From contig CAZUGA010000003.1 of NCBI GenBank assembly GCA_964619885.1, positions 1-64,000 of the forward strand: a stretch of DNA of 64,000 nucleotides, given 5' to 3'. The notes under the pieces are model-generated. The model saw only the letters and a list, made by a program, of their open reading frames with translations. It ran no database searches and was not told the DNA's origin. Below, piece after piece: positions 38,774 through 47,917 of this stretch (within the stretch, counting starts at the first letter, position 1; every line of letters begins with the position of its first letter). A program made the translations under genes and the position numbers. This DNA comes from CAZUGA01 sp964619885 (GTDB lineage: Bacteria > Pseudomonadota > Gammaproteobacteria > Methylococcales > UBA1147).

Positions 38774-39079
38774 ATGGTAAATTTGATTATTATTGTCGTT
38801 TTAGGTGTGATTATTGTACTGATAATTGACGCGGGACAACGTTTGATTCGCACGATTCTGCTGGCTAGGGCTCCCTGTCAATTGGTACGCGCACTCGTCT
38901 TACCCGACGTATGTGCCGGCACATGCGGGCCCGGACAAATTTGTGGGCCAATCGCTACACGCAATTATTTTTTCGGTCTATTCGGAACGCAGCCAGCCGC
39001 TTGTGGGTGTATCGCGGCACCGGGTCTGGGCGGAGGCCTAGGGGCTGGCGGTGGTACCGGCGAGTCGGAAGACCAATAA
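38774..39079 (+). CDS. Small Cys-rich, Gly-tailed membrane protein
   Basis: The start is the ATG at 38774 because AAAGGAG lies seven bases upstream (38761-38767), giving 101 residues. An N-terminal helix (MVNLIIIVVLGVIIVLIIDAG) anchors it, followed by about 45 residues with six Cys (RAPCQ, DVCAGTCGPGQICGP, AACGCIA) and a Gly-rich tail (GLGGGLGAGGGTG). The Cys spacing suggests a small disulphide- or metal-stabilised fold outside the membrane. No family recognised. It precedes 680 bp of non-coding DNA. Confidence 0.6.
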   Translation: MVNLIIIVVLGVIIVLIIDAGQRLIRTILLARAPCQLVRALVLPDVCAGTCGPGQICGPIATRNYFFGLFGTQPAACGCIAAPGLGGGLGAGGGTGESEDQ

Positions 39080-39760
39080 TAATAAGCTTAAAAATTGCGA
39101 AAAAATTGTTCTTCTCTAACCGCGGAGTTTAATTCCACACCCTTCGCGGCCTAACTCTGGTCCGGTGCCACATTGCCGGGCCAGCTCAATTGAATGAATC
39201 CGTCCCAACAAATTAAAGAATTATTGGACTGCCCCCTGAAAATCCAGGATCAACAAAGATTACATCTTACGATATCTACCCGCGTAAGTTGGTACGATTG
39301 ACTTTTGGTGGGAAAAATACAGCCTAATTTCACATCTCTATTATTTTATAAAACTAGCGAAATCTCGGGCATCAACTATCGTATTAGTTATTCGGGAGAA
39401 TACTATACGCCGCGCCATTCGTATCAACCTAATTACATTCTTAGTCAGCGACAATAGTCGATTGCTCAGTATTGGTTTTTAAATTTGGATTATGTCTATT
39501 AGGTACACCTGAATCCGCTACTTCACTGCGGAGAACAGGGCGCGAGCCATGGGTCTCCATGGGGAATAAAATAACTTGCTTTCAGCTAGCCGTTAAGCGG
39601 GTATTTTTTGACCGTTGTGAGATTCAGAGCTTAAACGCTGTACCGTATTGAAAAGACCGATTATTCGATTACATTTGAACCGGGCAGTTACACAGAATTA
39701 TTTACAGGGTCCAAAATAATACCCAATACCGCCGTAATACAGTCTCCCTAGCTGGCGAGA
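39080..39760. other. 680-bp non-coding, AT-rich interval
   Basis: I find no reading frame with coding character on either strand, no tRNA and no clear repeat. The only structure I would point to is CCATGGGTCTCCATGG (39548-39563), a perfect inverted repeat of six bases with a four-base loop. A decayed gene, a small RNA or a control region for the vWA operon are possible but unsupported. Confidence 0.5.
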
Positions 39761-40720
39761 TTATTCCGATGCAGATTGGATTGGATCATCCGAAACTTCA
39801 ATTTCATCAAGATTATATATTTTGCTCTGTTGCTCGGTTTCATCAGTTGCATCATCCAAGCTAGGCTCATCCCCGGATTCACCGGTTTCTTCGGATTCCC
39901 CCGATCCGTTAACTTCAGTGGCAATATACTCATCCTCCACGATATTGGCGACAAAGGAATCAAACTCTTCGCTATCATCGGCGGCGTCAGCCCGCGATTC
40001 TTCGCTCGCTGCAATTTCGGATGTTAATTCAGCCTCCGACTCATCAAAATGTTCGATACTACTCTGATCTGTTCTACTAGATTCCTCTAAATCTATTTCA
40101 GAATGATCAATCGGATCTGCTTGTTCCTCGATTGAAGTAATTTCATCGACCTGGGTTTTTGAAATATCGGCATTATCTTCTTCGTCACCATCTAGCTCGT
40201 CATTCTGCGTCTGTGGTTCTATATCTTGCGCCTCTTCAACCGGTGTATCTAACGTAATTTCCAGATCGCATTCAGTTTCGTTATCTTCTTTATCCGCCGA
40301 TCCTCCTGCAGGTATCGCCACAGTATTTTCCGGCTCTAGAGTGTCCGCAACACGGTCTACCGGCAATAATTCCCAATAGGGCGACAATAAGGCATACACA
40401 TCTTCGTTAAAATTCGAAATTGCGCCCCTATCCATAGACATTAACAATTTAACAACTTTTTGAATAAACTGACGCTCCGAACGAAAAATTTCGTCGCTCA
40501 TTTCTTCGGCTCTTGCCTCATCAATCTGGTATCCGTTTTTTAACCGCCCAGTCAAAGTTTTTTTACGCTCGACCTCCGCGCCTTGCAAATTTGTCAAAAG
40601 CAGCTCGAGGGCGGCTACCAATCTTTTCTTCTTACGCCATTCGTAGACTAGACCAACAACAATCAGCGCGCCTGTGACCACGCAAAACTCACCTAATAAG
40701 ATCCAAGTTGCCGCATTCAT
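39761..40720 (-). CDS. Membrane-anchored acidic protein, vWA operon member
   Basis: A 319-residue protein with one N-terminal helix (about 8-28) then a helical basic region (30-120: RKKKRLVAALELLLTNLQGAEVERKKTLTGRLKNGYQIDEARAEE..) and a very acidic, low-complexity tail rich in Asp, Glu and Ser (130-319). Its first 120 residues align by eye with those of its neighbour at 40796 (same helix, LKNG, S/T-rich, then a cluster ending LSPYWELL / LSDPFCKLL), so the two are paralogues. Function unknown; likely a cytoplasmic-side partner of the vWA protein. Confidence 0.65.
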   Translation of the reverse strand: MNAATWILLGEFCVVTGALIVVGLVYEWRKKKRLVAALELLLTNLQGAEVERKKTLTGRLKNGYQIDEARAEEMSDEIFRSERQFIQKVVKLLMSMDRGAISNFNEDVYALLSPYWELLPVDRVADTLEPENTVAIPAGGSADKEDNETECDLEITLDTPVEEAQDIEPQTQNDELDGDEEDNADISKTQVDEITSIEEQADPIDHSEIDLEESSRTDQSSIEHFDESEAELTSEIAASEESRADAADDSEEFDSFVANIVEDEYIATEVNGSGESEETGESGDEPSLDDATDETEQQSKIYNLDEIEVSDDPIQSASE

Positions 40721-40795
40721 AGTGCAATTACTCTCTGGGTATTTTCTAAAATAAGAAGTGAAACGAGAATTTATTGGGAAGTTCTAGTCCGCCGA

Positions 40796-41464
40796 CTACA
40801 ACACTTCAGTCTCCATTTCTTCGATTTTCTGTTCCATAAATGCTTCCCTCATCTTTTCCTCAGCCCGCTTATAGGTATTCAGCATACGCTTCCGGCTAAT
40901 ATCCAATTCCTCGGAATCCTTGGACGAACCAAACATTTTGGAATATTCACTAGATACCTCATCCATAGTTTGCATCGCCATTCCCAATTGCTCGGACAAT
41001 CTTTCACTTTCCCCTCGCAAACGTAGGATCTCGGAATTGGCGGTTTCGATCGCGCTAGTCATTGCCGAATCGACCTTTTCAACCGCCCCCATTTCCGACA
41101 ACAGCTTGCAAAAAGGATCAGACAGGGCTTGTACACTCTTATCGATCTCGGCCAATAAAGTTGCGTCCCTTCCCAGGAACATTTTAACCAGCTGCTGATA
41201 AAGATATTTTTCTTGGCCATCTATTTCAGCGAGCACATTGTCAATGGCGGCTTCATCCAAATCGCAAGACTCAGACAGCTGAGCTCCCAGGCTTTCTTTG
41301 CGCGAACTCTCACCATTCTTTAGTTTATTGACCAAACCTTTAGCCGCCGAGCGTTCTTTGCTTTTCCTACGTGACATATAGAACGTAATACCGGCAACCA
41401 GTAGAAATAAACCGGCAAGCGCTTCTACTACGAAAATTGCAACCAAAGAATTAACTTCAATCAT
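40796..41464 (-). CDS. Membrane-anchored helical protein, paralogue of its neighbour
   Basis: A 222-residue protein with an N-terminal helix (SLVAIFVVEALAGLFLLVAGITFYMS) and a long charged, coiled-coil-rich cytoplasmic part (SKERSAAKGLVNKLKNGESS.., ESERLSEQLGMAMQTMDEVSSEY). It shares the N-terminal layout of the protein at 39761. Its ATG overlaps the stop of the upstream vWA gene (ATGA at 41461-41464), so the two are translationally coupled. Function unknown. Confidence 0.7.
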   Translation of the reverse strand: MIEVNSLVAIFVVEALAGLFLLVAGITFYMSRRKSKERSAAKGLVNKLKNGESSRKESLGAQLSESCDLDEAAIDNVLAEIDGQEKYLYQQLVKMFLGRDATLLAEIDKSVQALSDPFCKLLSEMGAVEKVDSAMTSAIETANSEILRLRGESERLSEQLGMAMQTMDEVSSEYSKMFGSSKDSEELDISRKRMLNTYKRAEEKMREAFMEQKIEEMETEVL

Positions 41465-43323
41465 TCTGCCAACCTTTCAAGAAGTTTGGATTGTTGGTCA
41501 GCAGTTCTTTTCTTCATCACCTTAAAGCCAAAAAATCCACCAATAAATAATACGATGTTAACCACGACTGCGATCACCGCGGTCATGACCCAATCCGTTT
41601 GATCTTCAGCTTCAGTATCAGCATCGGTTTCTGTTTCTTCCCATTCTTCCTCATCAAGATCCTCATCGGATTCTTCGTCTTGCCCGGATAACAAATCCGC
41701 AATACTATTTTCGTCTAAGATCACCGGCTTGATCTTCGGCGCCACATCGTGACCTCGTAAAGTTTTCCCCGCTACAGAAAAATTGATAACCAAACGTTCT
41801 TTTTCGGGTGGCGCGTTCATTCGTAAATACCACGCGCCATTGTCCTGCTCCAACAGCAAATCTTTGCTATCACCGGCAACATTGGTAATGACTGCATTAA
41901 TTTCAACGGTCGGAACGTCAATTACTTCCGCATCAGGCAACAAGCTTATTTCGATCTGAACCGGATCGTTTTCAACATCTGCCGATACATCAAGCTTTAC
42001 CGGGTTCTCCACCACTTCCAAAGTTTGTTGCATTTCTCGTTGAAAGGTATGGCCATCGGCCACAATTCGAAAGCTGTGTTTACCCGGACTCAACGTGTCG
42101 CCAATAACTCGAATAAATTCACCACTGCTCTCAGGATCAGGCTTCATAGGCCATTCGCTCTTGCGGCCCAATTCATCGGTTTGCAGCAGTTCCACACTGA
42201 CCAGCTTTAGAAAATCGCCGCGCATTACGCGTTGTCCCTGCTCTTCAAACCAAACCTTAATATCCAATGCTTCGTTTTGACTGACATAATTCGGCAATTG
42301 ATCTATTTTCAGTTTAAGATCGGTAACGATCATCACCTGATTATCCGGGTCAACATCGGCAATCAACTGCCATTCACCGAACACAGGTTCTTTAATCGTA
42401 ACCAAATCGTAACCGGTTTCGTGCAACCAATTCAGTTTTTCACTACTCTCCACTTCGGAAAATTCCGTTCCATCCGGACCGATCAATCGTGCCGCGGGAA
42501 CACCAGGTTTTTGGAATACCAGCAACGAGAATTCGTTCACGCTGTTGTCTATATTAAACTTGTTGTCTTTAAGCGGAACGCTCTCGCGCGGTACCGCCTT
42601 ATTAAACATTTTCAAAAATACCCGTTGCAATTGCTCTGCCGTATACACCGATTCGTTCCAACCCCCGGTATCAAACGCTAGTTTATGGAGCAACTCATGA
42701 TCGGCATTTTTGGATAACGCGATGGTATGCACCTGAGCCGATTGCTGTTGAATTTTGGGAATCAGATTCTTAATAATACGGTTTCGGGATTCTGTACTTT
42801 CGGTGGGATCCTTGGATACATCGACCACGCCGTCGGTAAGAAGTATTACGCTGCGACCGGCACTAGTTTCGGTTTCGGACCAACCCTCCAACGCATTTTC
42901 CAAAGCCGTTTCTATATTCGTGTACAATCCCCTGGAATGAATTTTACGTGTCGATTTCAACGTAGCACTCTTCCAATCCTGATCCACTGGCCCGGTTGGG
43001 GCCAACACGACAGCGTCAGCGGCAAACAACCAGATACCCGCATTGCTGTCTACGGGCAGCAAATTCACCAATAGCTTAAGCGCCGGAATGCGCAGGTTAG
43101 CTGGGTCATTTTGCTTCATACTCCCGGAAACATCGATTAAAACCCGAAGGTCAATATTCGATTCATCGCTCTGCTCCACGGCAAAGACAAGTTGCGAGCC
43201 AACCAATAGACCGGCCGATAACAATGCCATCCCAATACCAATACGCCACATTAATATCGCGATTTTAATAGCGCGGTTGAATCGATATAGCCTCGCATTC
43301 GGGCCTTGTTCTGCATTTGTCAC
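41461..43323 (-). CDS. Membrane von Willebrand factor A protein
   Basis: A 620-residue protein. After an N-terminal hydrophobic segment (26-48) comes a vWA domain (about 58-240) with an intact MIDAS, DVSGSM (Asp64, Ser66, Ser68), and VILLTDGVVDVS, which supplies the later Asp. A long beta-rich region follows (240-540), then a Glu/Asp-rich stretch (DEEWEETETDADTEAEDQ) and a C-terminal helix (VMTAVIAVVVNIVLFIGG) with a basic tail. The bulk would be periplasmic, anchored at its C-terminus. It is coupled by ATGA overlap to the two paralogous membrane proteins. A role in envelope assembly or stress is plausible, not proved. Confidence 0.8.
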   Translation of the reverse strand: MTNAEQGPNARLYRFNRAIKIAILMWRIGIGMALLSAGLLVGSQLVFAVEQSDESNIDLRVLIDVSGSMKQNDPANLRIPALKLLVNLLPVDSNAGIWLFAADAVVLAPTGPVDQDWKSATLKSTRKIHSRGLYTNIETALENALEGWSETETSAGRSVILLTDGVVDVSKDPTESTESRNRIIKNLIPKIQQQSAQVHTIALSKNADHELLHKLAFDTGGWNESVYTAEQLQRVFLKMFNKAVPRESVPLKDNKFNIDNSVNEFSLLVFQKPGVPAARLIGPDGTEFSEVESSEKLNWLHETGYDLVTIKEPVFGEWQLIADVDPDNQVMIVTDLKLKIDQLPNYVSQNEALDIKVWFEEQGQRVMRGDFLKLVSVELLQTDELGRKSEWPMKPDPESSGEFIRVIGDTLSPGKHSFRIVADGHTFQREMQQTLEVVENPVKLDVSADVENDPVQIEISLLPDAEVIDVPTVEINAVITNVAGDSKDLLLEQDNGAWYLRMNAPPEKERLVINFSVAGKTLRGHDVAPKIKPVILDENSIADLLSGQDEESDEDLDEEEWEETETDADTEAEDQTDWVMTAVIAVVVNIVLFIGGFFGFKVMKKRTADQQSKLLERLAE

Positions 43324-43500
43324 TTTTATATAGGATTTTTTAGCTAAAAATCTGATTAAAATATAGCCTATATCCAGCCAATAAGACGGATTTCATGATG
43401 TTTGCTATTATCCGCGTAATTTATAAATCGATGAGTTTGGAAACCGATATCCGGAAGTCGGGGCGTTACGATCCAAATTCTAATAATAAAAGGTATACAA

Positions 43501-44058
43501 ATGGCAAGAACTGAAACTCCAATCTGCGACACCGGCAAACCCGCGTTCGATTTTTCGCTACCCGGAATAGACGGAAAAAATTGGACACTAGAATCGTGCA
43601 GGGGCCGCAACGGACTGCTGGTGATGTTCATTTGCAACCACTGCCCGTATGTAAAGGCGATTCAGCAGCGTATCCTACGCGATGCGCGTGAACTCAGTAC
43701 CCTGGGTATAGCATCAGTCGCAATCATGTCCAACGATACTTCTAATTATCCGGACGATTCATTCGCCAACATGAAACAAATTGCCGAAAAATACGATTTT
43801 CCGTTTCCCTATTTGTTCGATGAAAGCCAGGAAGTCGCGAAAGCCTACGGCGCCGTATGTACACCAGATTTCTTCGGCTACAACCAAAACCTCCACTTGC
43901 AATACCGCGGACAGTTGGATGCGAGCAGAAAGGTCACTGCGCCCGATTCAGCCCGCCGCGATTTATTCGAAGCCATGAAACAAGTCGCCGAAACAGGCTG
44001 CGGACCCAGCGAACAAATACATAGCATCGGCTGCTCGATTAAGTGGAAATCCGATTAA
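43501..44058 (+). CDS. Thioredoxin-like redoxin
   Basis: A 185-residue thioredoxin-fold protein of the AhpC/TSA-redoxin type. ETPICDTGKPAFDFSLPGIDG begins the fold and FICNHCPYVKAI carries the CxxC active site (Cys-Asn-His-Cys). There is no signal peptide, so it should act in the cytoplasm as a thiol reductant or peroxidase; the CNHC motif distinguishes it from canonical thioredoxins (CGPC). It precedes pgk by 41 bp and is likely co-transcribed. Confidence 0.85.
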   Translation: MARTETPICDTGKPAFDFSLPGIDGKNWTLESCRGRNGLLVMFICNHCPYVKAIQQRILRDARELSTLGIASVAIMSNDTSNYPDDSFANMKQIAEKYDFPFPYLFDESQEVAKAYGAVCTPDFFGYNQNLHLQYRGQLDASRKVTAPDSARRDLFEAMKQVAETGCGPSEQIHSIGCSIKWKSD

Positions 44059-44099
44059 ACCCTATTTGATCTTCTCTTTTGTCTCATCAGGAGTAAAAA

Positions 44100-45275
44100 A
44101 TGTCTATCAAACGAATGACGGAACTGGACCTACGCAACAAGCGTATTTTGATCCGCCAAGACTTGAATGTACCGGTTAAAGACGGCCGGGTCACCAGCGA
44201 CACCCGAATTCGAGCGAGTTTACCCACAATCCAACACGCATTGAACGAGGACGGTCGAGTAATGCTGATGTCGCACCTTGGACGACCTAGTGAAGGTGAA
44301 TATTCCGACGAATTTTCTTTGGCGCCGGTTGCCCAACGTTTATCCGAATTACTGGAGCAAAACGTAAGGCTGGAAAAGGACTGGCTTGACGGCGTATCAG
44401 CCGAACCGGGTGAAGTTGTGTTATGCGAAAACGTTCGCTTCAACTGCGGCGAGAAAAAAAATGATCCGGCATTGGGCCATAAAATGGCGGCATTGTGCGA
44501 TATTTTTGTAATGGACGCGTTCGGTACCGCGCACCGCGCCCAAGCCTCCACCCACGCCGTTGCCGAATTCGCGCCTATCGCCTGCGCCGGGCCACTGCTG
44601 GCAGGTGAATTGGATGCTTTGGGCAAAGCCTTGAAAAACCCGGATAAGCCTTTGCTAGCGATTGTCGGTGGATCAAAGGTCTCGACCAAGTTGACCGTGT
44701 TGGAATCGTTATCATCCATAGTTGATCAACTCATCGTCGGCGGCGGTATCGCCAATACATTTATAGCCGCGGCGGGCCACCCAATCGGAAAATCACTGGT
44801 TGAAGAAGAGTTGATTCCGGAAGCAAAACGGTTGATTGCCGCGGCAGCGGATAAGGGTGGCGAAATCCCAGTTCCGGTGGACGTTGTCTGCGCCAAAGAA
44901 TTCTCGGCATCCGCGGCTGCGACGGTTAAGGGCGTGGCCGAGGTTGACGACGACGATTTAATTCTCGATATTGGGCCCGAAACGGCCGCGCGTTATGCCC
45001 AGTTACTGACTTCGGCCAGCACCATCGTGTGGAACGGGCCAGTCGGGGTGTTCGAAATTGATCAATTTGGCGAGGGCACCAAAACTTTGGCGCATGCAAT
45101 CGCCGACAGCGCGTCATTTTCTATCGCCGGCGGTGGAGACACACTGGCTGCGATAGACAAATACGAAATTGGCGACCGAATTTCGTACACGTCTACCGGC
45201 GGGGGTGCATTTCTGGAATTTTTGGAGGGCAAAATTTTGCCCGCAGTGGCGATGCTGGAACAGCGCTCGGATTGA
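44100..45275 (+). CDS. pgk: Phosphoglycerate kinase
   Basis: Transfers phosphate between 1,3-bisphosphoglycerate and ADP in glycolysis, gluconeogenesis and the Calvin cycle. The 391 residues start after an AGGAG ribosome-binding site and show RKRIL-type LRNKRILIRQDLNVP, MLMSHLGRPSEG, VLCENVRF, LLAIVGGSKVSTKL, VVGGGIANTF-type IVGGGIANTFI and a C-terminal GGGDTLAAIDKY. The usual neighbours gap, pyk and fba are absent. It lies just after the redoxin gene. Confidence 0.96.
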   Translation: MSIKRMTELDLRNKRILIRQDLNVPVKDGRVTSDTRIRASLPTIQHALNEDGRVMLMSHLGRPSEGEYSDEFSLAPVAQRLSELLEQNVRLEKDWLDGVSAEPGEVVLCENVRFNCGEKKNDPALGHKMAALCDIFVMDAFGTAHRAQASTHAVAEFAPIACAGPLLAGELDALGKALKNPDKPLLAIVGGSKVSTKLTVLESLSSIVDQLIVGGGIANTFIAAAGHPIGKSLVEEELIPEAKRLIAAAADKGGEIPVPVDVVCAKEFSASAAATVKGVAEVDDDDLILDIGPETAARYAQLLTSASTIVWNGPVGVFEIDQFGEGTKTLAHAIADSASFSIAGGGDTLAAIDKYEIGDRISYTSTGGGAFLEFLEGKILPAVAMLEQRSD

Positions 45276-45286
45276 TCGATTGCGGT

Positions 45287-45949
45287 CTAACGTTTTAGCG
45301 CCAGAGTTAGCCCATCGGCCACTGGCAGCATACTCAGACGTATTCGATCGTCTCGATGCAAAAACTTGTTAAAAGCACGGATTGCCGATGTAGCCGGATC
45401 TTGTTCGGCCGCATCTGCGGGCCTGCCGGACCACAGCACATTATCAGCCAGGATCAAACCGCCCGGGCGTAGCAACAACAGACATTTTTCGTAATAATTT
45501 AGATAATTTTCCTTATCAGCATCGATAAAAACCATATCGAATTGGCCGGCCTGGCCGTCGGCCAACAATTCTTCCAAGGTTTCCATCGCTGGGGCCAATC
45601 GCAAATCAACTTTGTCCTCGATGCCTGCTTCGCTCCAATAATGCCGTGCAACCTGCGTGGTTTCGTGGTCAGTATCGCAGGCGACCAATCGCCCGCCCTT
45701 CGCCAAGACCAGCGCCATCGATAACGAGCTATACCCGGTAAATACACCAATTTCAAGGATATTGCGCGCGCCGGTCAATTCCACCAATAGCGCAAGAAAT
45801 TGACCTTGTTCGGGTGCAATCTGCATTTCCGCCCACGGGTGAGCCGCCGTTTCTTCTCGCAAACGCTGTAGTATCGGTGCTTCGCGTAACGAAACCGATA
45901 ACAGGTAACTATACAGTTGGTCGGTTAAATTTAGGCTTTGTCTTGACAT
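45287..45949 (-). CDS. Class I SAM-dependent O-methyltransferase
   Basis: A 220-residue enzyme of the catechol/caffeoyl-CoA O-methyltransferase family. SAM site NILEIGVFTGYSSLSMA, CDTDHETTQVAR, and the metal-binding Asp in FDMVFIDADKENYLNYY followed by GGLILADNVLWSG are characteristic. The substrate in bacteria is generally unknown. It is convergent with pgk. Confidence 0.9.
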   Translation of the reverse strand: MSRQSLNLTDQLYSYLLSVSLREAPILQRLREETAAHPWAEMQIAPEQGQFLALLVELTGARNILEIGVFTGYSSLSMALVLAKGGRLVACDTDHETTQVARHYWSEAGIEDKVDLRLAPAMETLEELLADGQAGQFDMVFIDADKENYLNYYEKCLLLLRPGGLILADNVLWSGRPADAAEQDPATSAIRAFNKFLHRDDRIRLSMLPVADGLTLALKR

Positions 45950-46034
45950 GGTCTACCTAACACTCCTAATGTTGATGTGACGTTATAATTCCGATTAAGG
46001 TCTATTTGATCCGCATTACCCCGATATTTTCAAC

Positions 46035-46718
46035 ATGTATATCATATTAATCCTTTTGTTAATCGTTCTGGTGTTCGGCCCACAGCTTTGGGTTCGACGG
46101 GTAATGCGACGCTATTCGGATGAATCCGATACAATTCCCGGTACCGGCGGAGAATTGGCGGTACATTTAATCAAACGCTTTGGTCTGGAAGATATCAACG
46201 TTGAAAAAACCCACGAAAATAACGACCAGTTCGACCCCAACAGCAGAACAGTTCGCTTGAGCCCGGCAAACTATGACGGCAAATCGCTAACCGCCGTTGC
46301 GATCGCGGCCCACGAGGTCGGCCACGCCATCCAATTTGACCGCAACGAACTGTCAATGCGTCTGCGCACCACCATCTTTAGGTATGCCCAAGTATTCGAA
46401 CGCGGCGGCATCCTAGCATTGTTCGCGATTCCGATCGTCACACTCATCACGCACGTCCCACATTCCGGCCTGATCATGTTTATCGCCGGATTCGGCAGCA
46501 TGATTGTCGGAATATTGTGCCACCTGGCCAACCTTCCGGTTGAGTGGGACGCCAGTTTTGGCAAAGCCCTACCCATCCTGGTCGAAGGCAACTACATCCC
46601 CGAAGGTGAAGATCTAATCATTCGCAAGATATTAAAGGCCGCCGCTTTTACCTACGTGGCCGCCGCGCTCGCCGATTTACTCAACCTATGGCGCTGGCTG
46701 ATCATACTGCGTCGCTGA
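46035..46718 (+). CDS. Membrane zinc metallopeptidase (YugP-like)
   Basis: A 227-residue integral membrane peptidase with an N-terminal helix (MYIILILLLIVLVFGP), the zinc site VAIAAHEVGHAIQFD (HExxH-type), and two or three later helices (about 110-165 and 195-215). The family is known from Bacillus YugP and is widespread in bacteria; its substrate is not known. Alone between convergent and divergent neighbours. Confidence 0.88.
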   Translation: MYIILILLLIVLVFGPQLWVRRVMRRYSDESDTIPGTGGELAVHLIKRFGLEDINVEKTHENNDQFDPNSRTVRLSPANYDGKSLTAVAIAAHEVGHAIQFDRNELSMRLRTTIFRYAQVFERGGILALFAIPIVTLITHVPHSGLIMFIAGFGSMIVGILCHLANLPVEWDASFGKALPILVEGNYIPEGEDLIIRKILKAAAFTYVAAALADLLNLWRWLIILRR

Positions 46719-46765
46719 CTCAGAATTTGAATAAGATAGCGCCATCCTAGGATACGGATCCGCCG

Positions 46766-47161
46766 CTATTCCTCAATCTTCAGTAGCCAACCCGCAGTGC
46801 CATCGCAGGACCGGTCGGTTTTGGCGCTGATCGCAACCCGAACAAAACCTTGTTTAACGTCTTCGGGTAGGTTTCCGCTCACCAGATAATTACCCAATTT
46901 TTGCTTTTCGGTCACCAACGCCACATTGTGGCCTTTGATATCGACCTTAATCGAATTGGGCTTGGTATCGCGCGACGCAACGAAAGAAAATTCGGAACCC
47001 GGCGCCACCACTGTGCTTTTGGGGGGTGTCATTTCGGAAAACTTCGGTTTCTTGCACGAAGTTGACGCCGTCGCACCGCCTCCATAGGCCATCGCGCCGA
47101 TTGAGAAAGTTGCCAGAACCAGAAAAATCAAAACTTTTGCCACGTTCAAAGAAATTTTCAT
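46766..47161 (-). CDS. Exported protein of unknown function
   Basis: A 131-residue protein with a clear signal peptide (MKISLNVAKVLIFLVLATFS ending ..MAYG). The mature 105 residues are beta-rich (SEFSFVASRDTKPNSIKVDIKGHN.., YLVSGNLPEDV, GFVRVAISAKT) and carry two Cys (TSCKKP and DRSCDG) likely to be bonded. It resembles an immunoglobulin-like periplasmic domain; no family recognised. A GGGGG-type ribosome-binding site precedes the ATG. Confidence 0.7.
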   Translation of the reverse strand: MKISLNVAKVLIFLVLATFSIGAMAYGGGATASTSCKKPKFSEMTPPKSTVVAPGSEFSFVASRDTKPNSIKVDIKGHNVALVTEKQKLGNYLVSGNLPEDVKQGFVRVAISAKTDRSCDGTAGWLLKIEE

Positions 47162-47272
47162 TGTCGCCCCCTAGGCGTTAGGATCCAATTATGAACAGGA
47201 TCGCAATAGTTGAAGTTAGAGTTAAATCACCCCGACGAGGATCAGTCAAGGACTTTCTAAGGTCAACAACAC

Positions 47273-47917
47273 GTGTCTGTCTACTTCGGTGCCACCGGTT
47301 ATTCGGTACCAACCATGCTTGAACCACTTCGGCGCGCCGCGATCGGCGGTTTTGTAATATTCCATTTTGCCGCATTGATTTTATGGGTCTTTCCACCCTA
47401 CGCGCCAATGGTACTGAACCAACCGCAAAGCGGGAATCCGCTGAAACAATTCGAACGGCACCTGTTTGATGGGCTCCAGCAACTGCAAAAAAAACCAATC
47501 CCACAATTTATTAAGGCTTATATAGACGTTATCGGCATGCACCAATACTGGGATTTTTTTGCGCCCAGTGTTCCCAAGGTACACCGCTACCTGAGGGTCT
47601 GCGGCTCAATAACTCAAGGACCCGGTTCGGATCAATTTGAATGTCCCAAACTACGATACAAAAGTTACACCGGTCGACTGGGTGAAACCACAAAACCCCA
47701 CCTGGGCCAAAACAGCCGTTCGTACCGGTTGGCGGAAAACCTGATAAATCTGCAACGTGATGACCTGTTCGAAACTTTCACACGCTATTGGGGCGCCGCC
47801 AATTCAATAAATCCCGAAAACTATTTGATCGTCAGCGAATATTTGCTCAGCCCCGATCGGCAAGACACACAACCTGAACCCGAGCGGCGTGATAAGGTGA
47901 TCTGGATTTGGCCATGA
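47273..47917 (+). CDS. Membrane-anchored partner of an HTTM protein
   Basis: A 214-residue protein starting with GTG at 47273. One helix (about 24-44) is followed by a soluble part with WDFFAPSVPKVHRYLRV and three Cys. No named family recognised. Its stop overlaps the ATG of the HTTM gene (ATGA at 47914-47917), so the two are made together; small single-helix partners next to HTTM proteins are common, and this is likely one of them. Confidence 0.65.
   Translation: MSVYFGATGYSVPTMLEPLRRAAIGGFVIFHFAALILWVFPPYAPMVLNQPQSGNPLKQFERHLFDGLQQLQKKPIPQFIKAYIDVIGMHQYWDFFAPSVPKVHRYLRVCGSITQGPGSDQFECPKLRYKSYTGRLGETTKPHLGQNSRSYRLAENLINLQRDDLFETFTRYWGAANSINPENYLIVSEYLLSPDRQDTQPEPERRDKVIWIWP

Noticed and set aside
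39548..39563. CCATGG palindrome as an integration or restriction-linked site
   Set aside because: Short inverted repeats of this size are expected by chance; nothing around it supports a mobile element.
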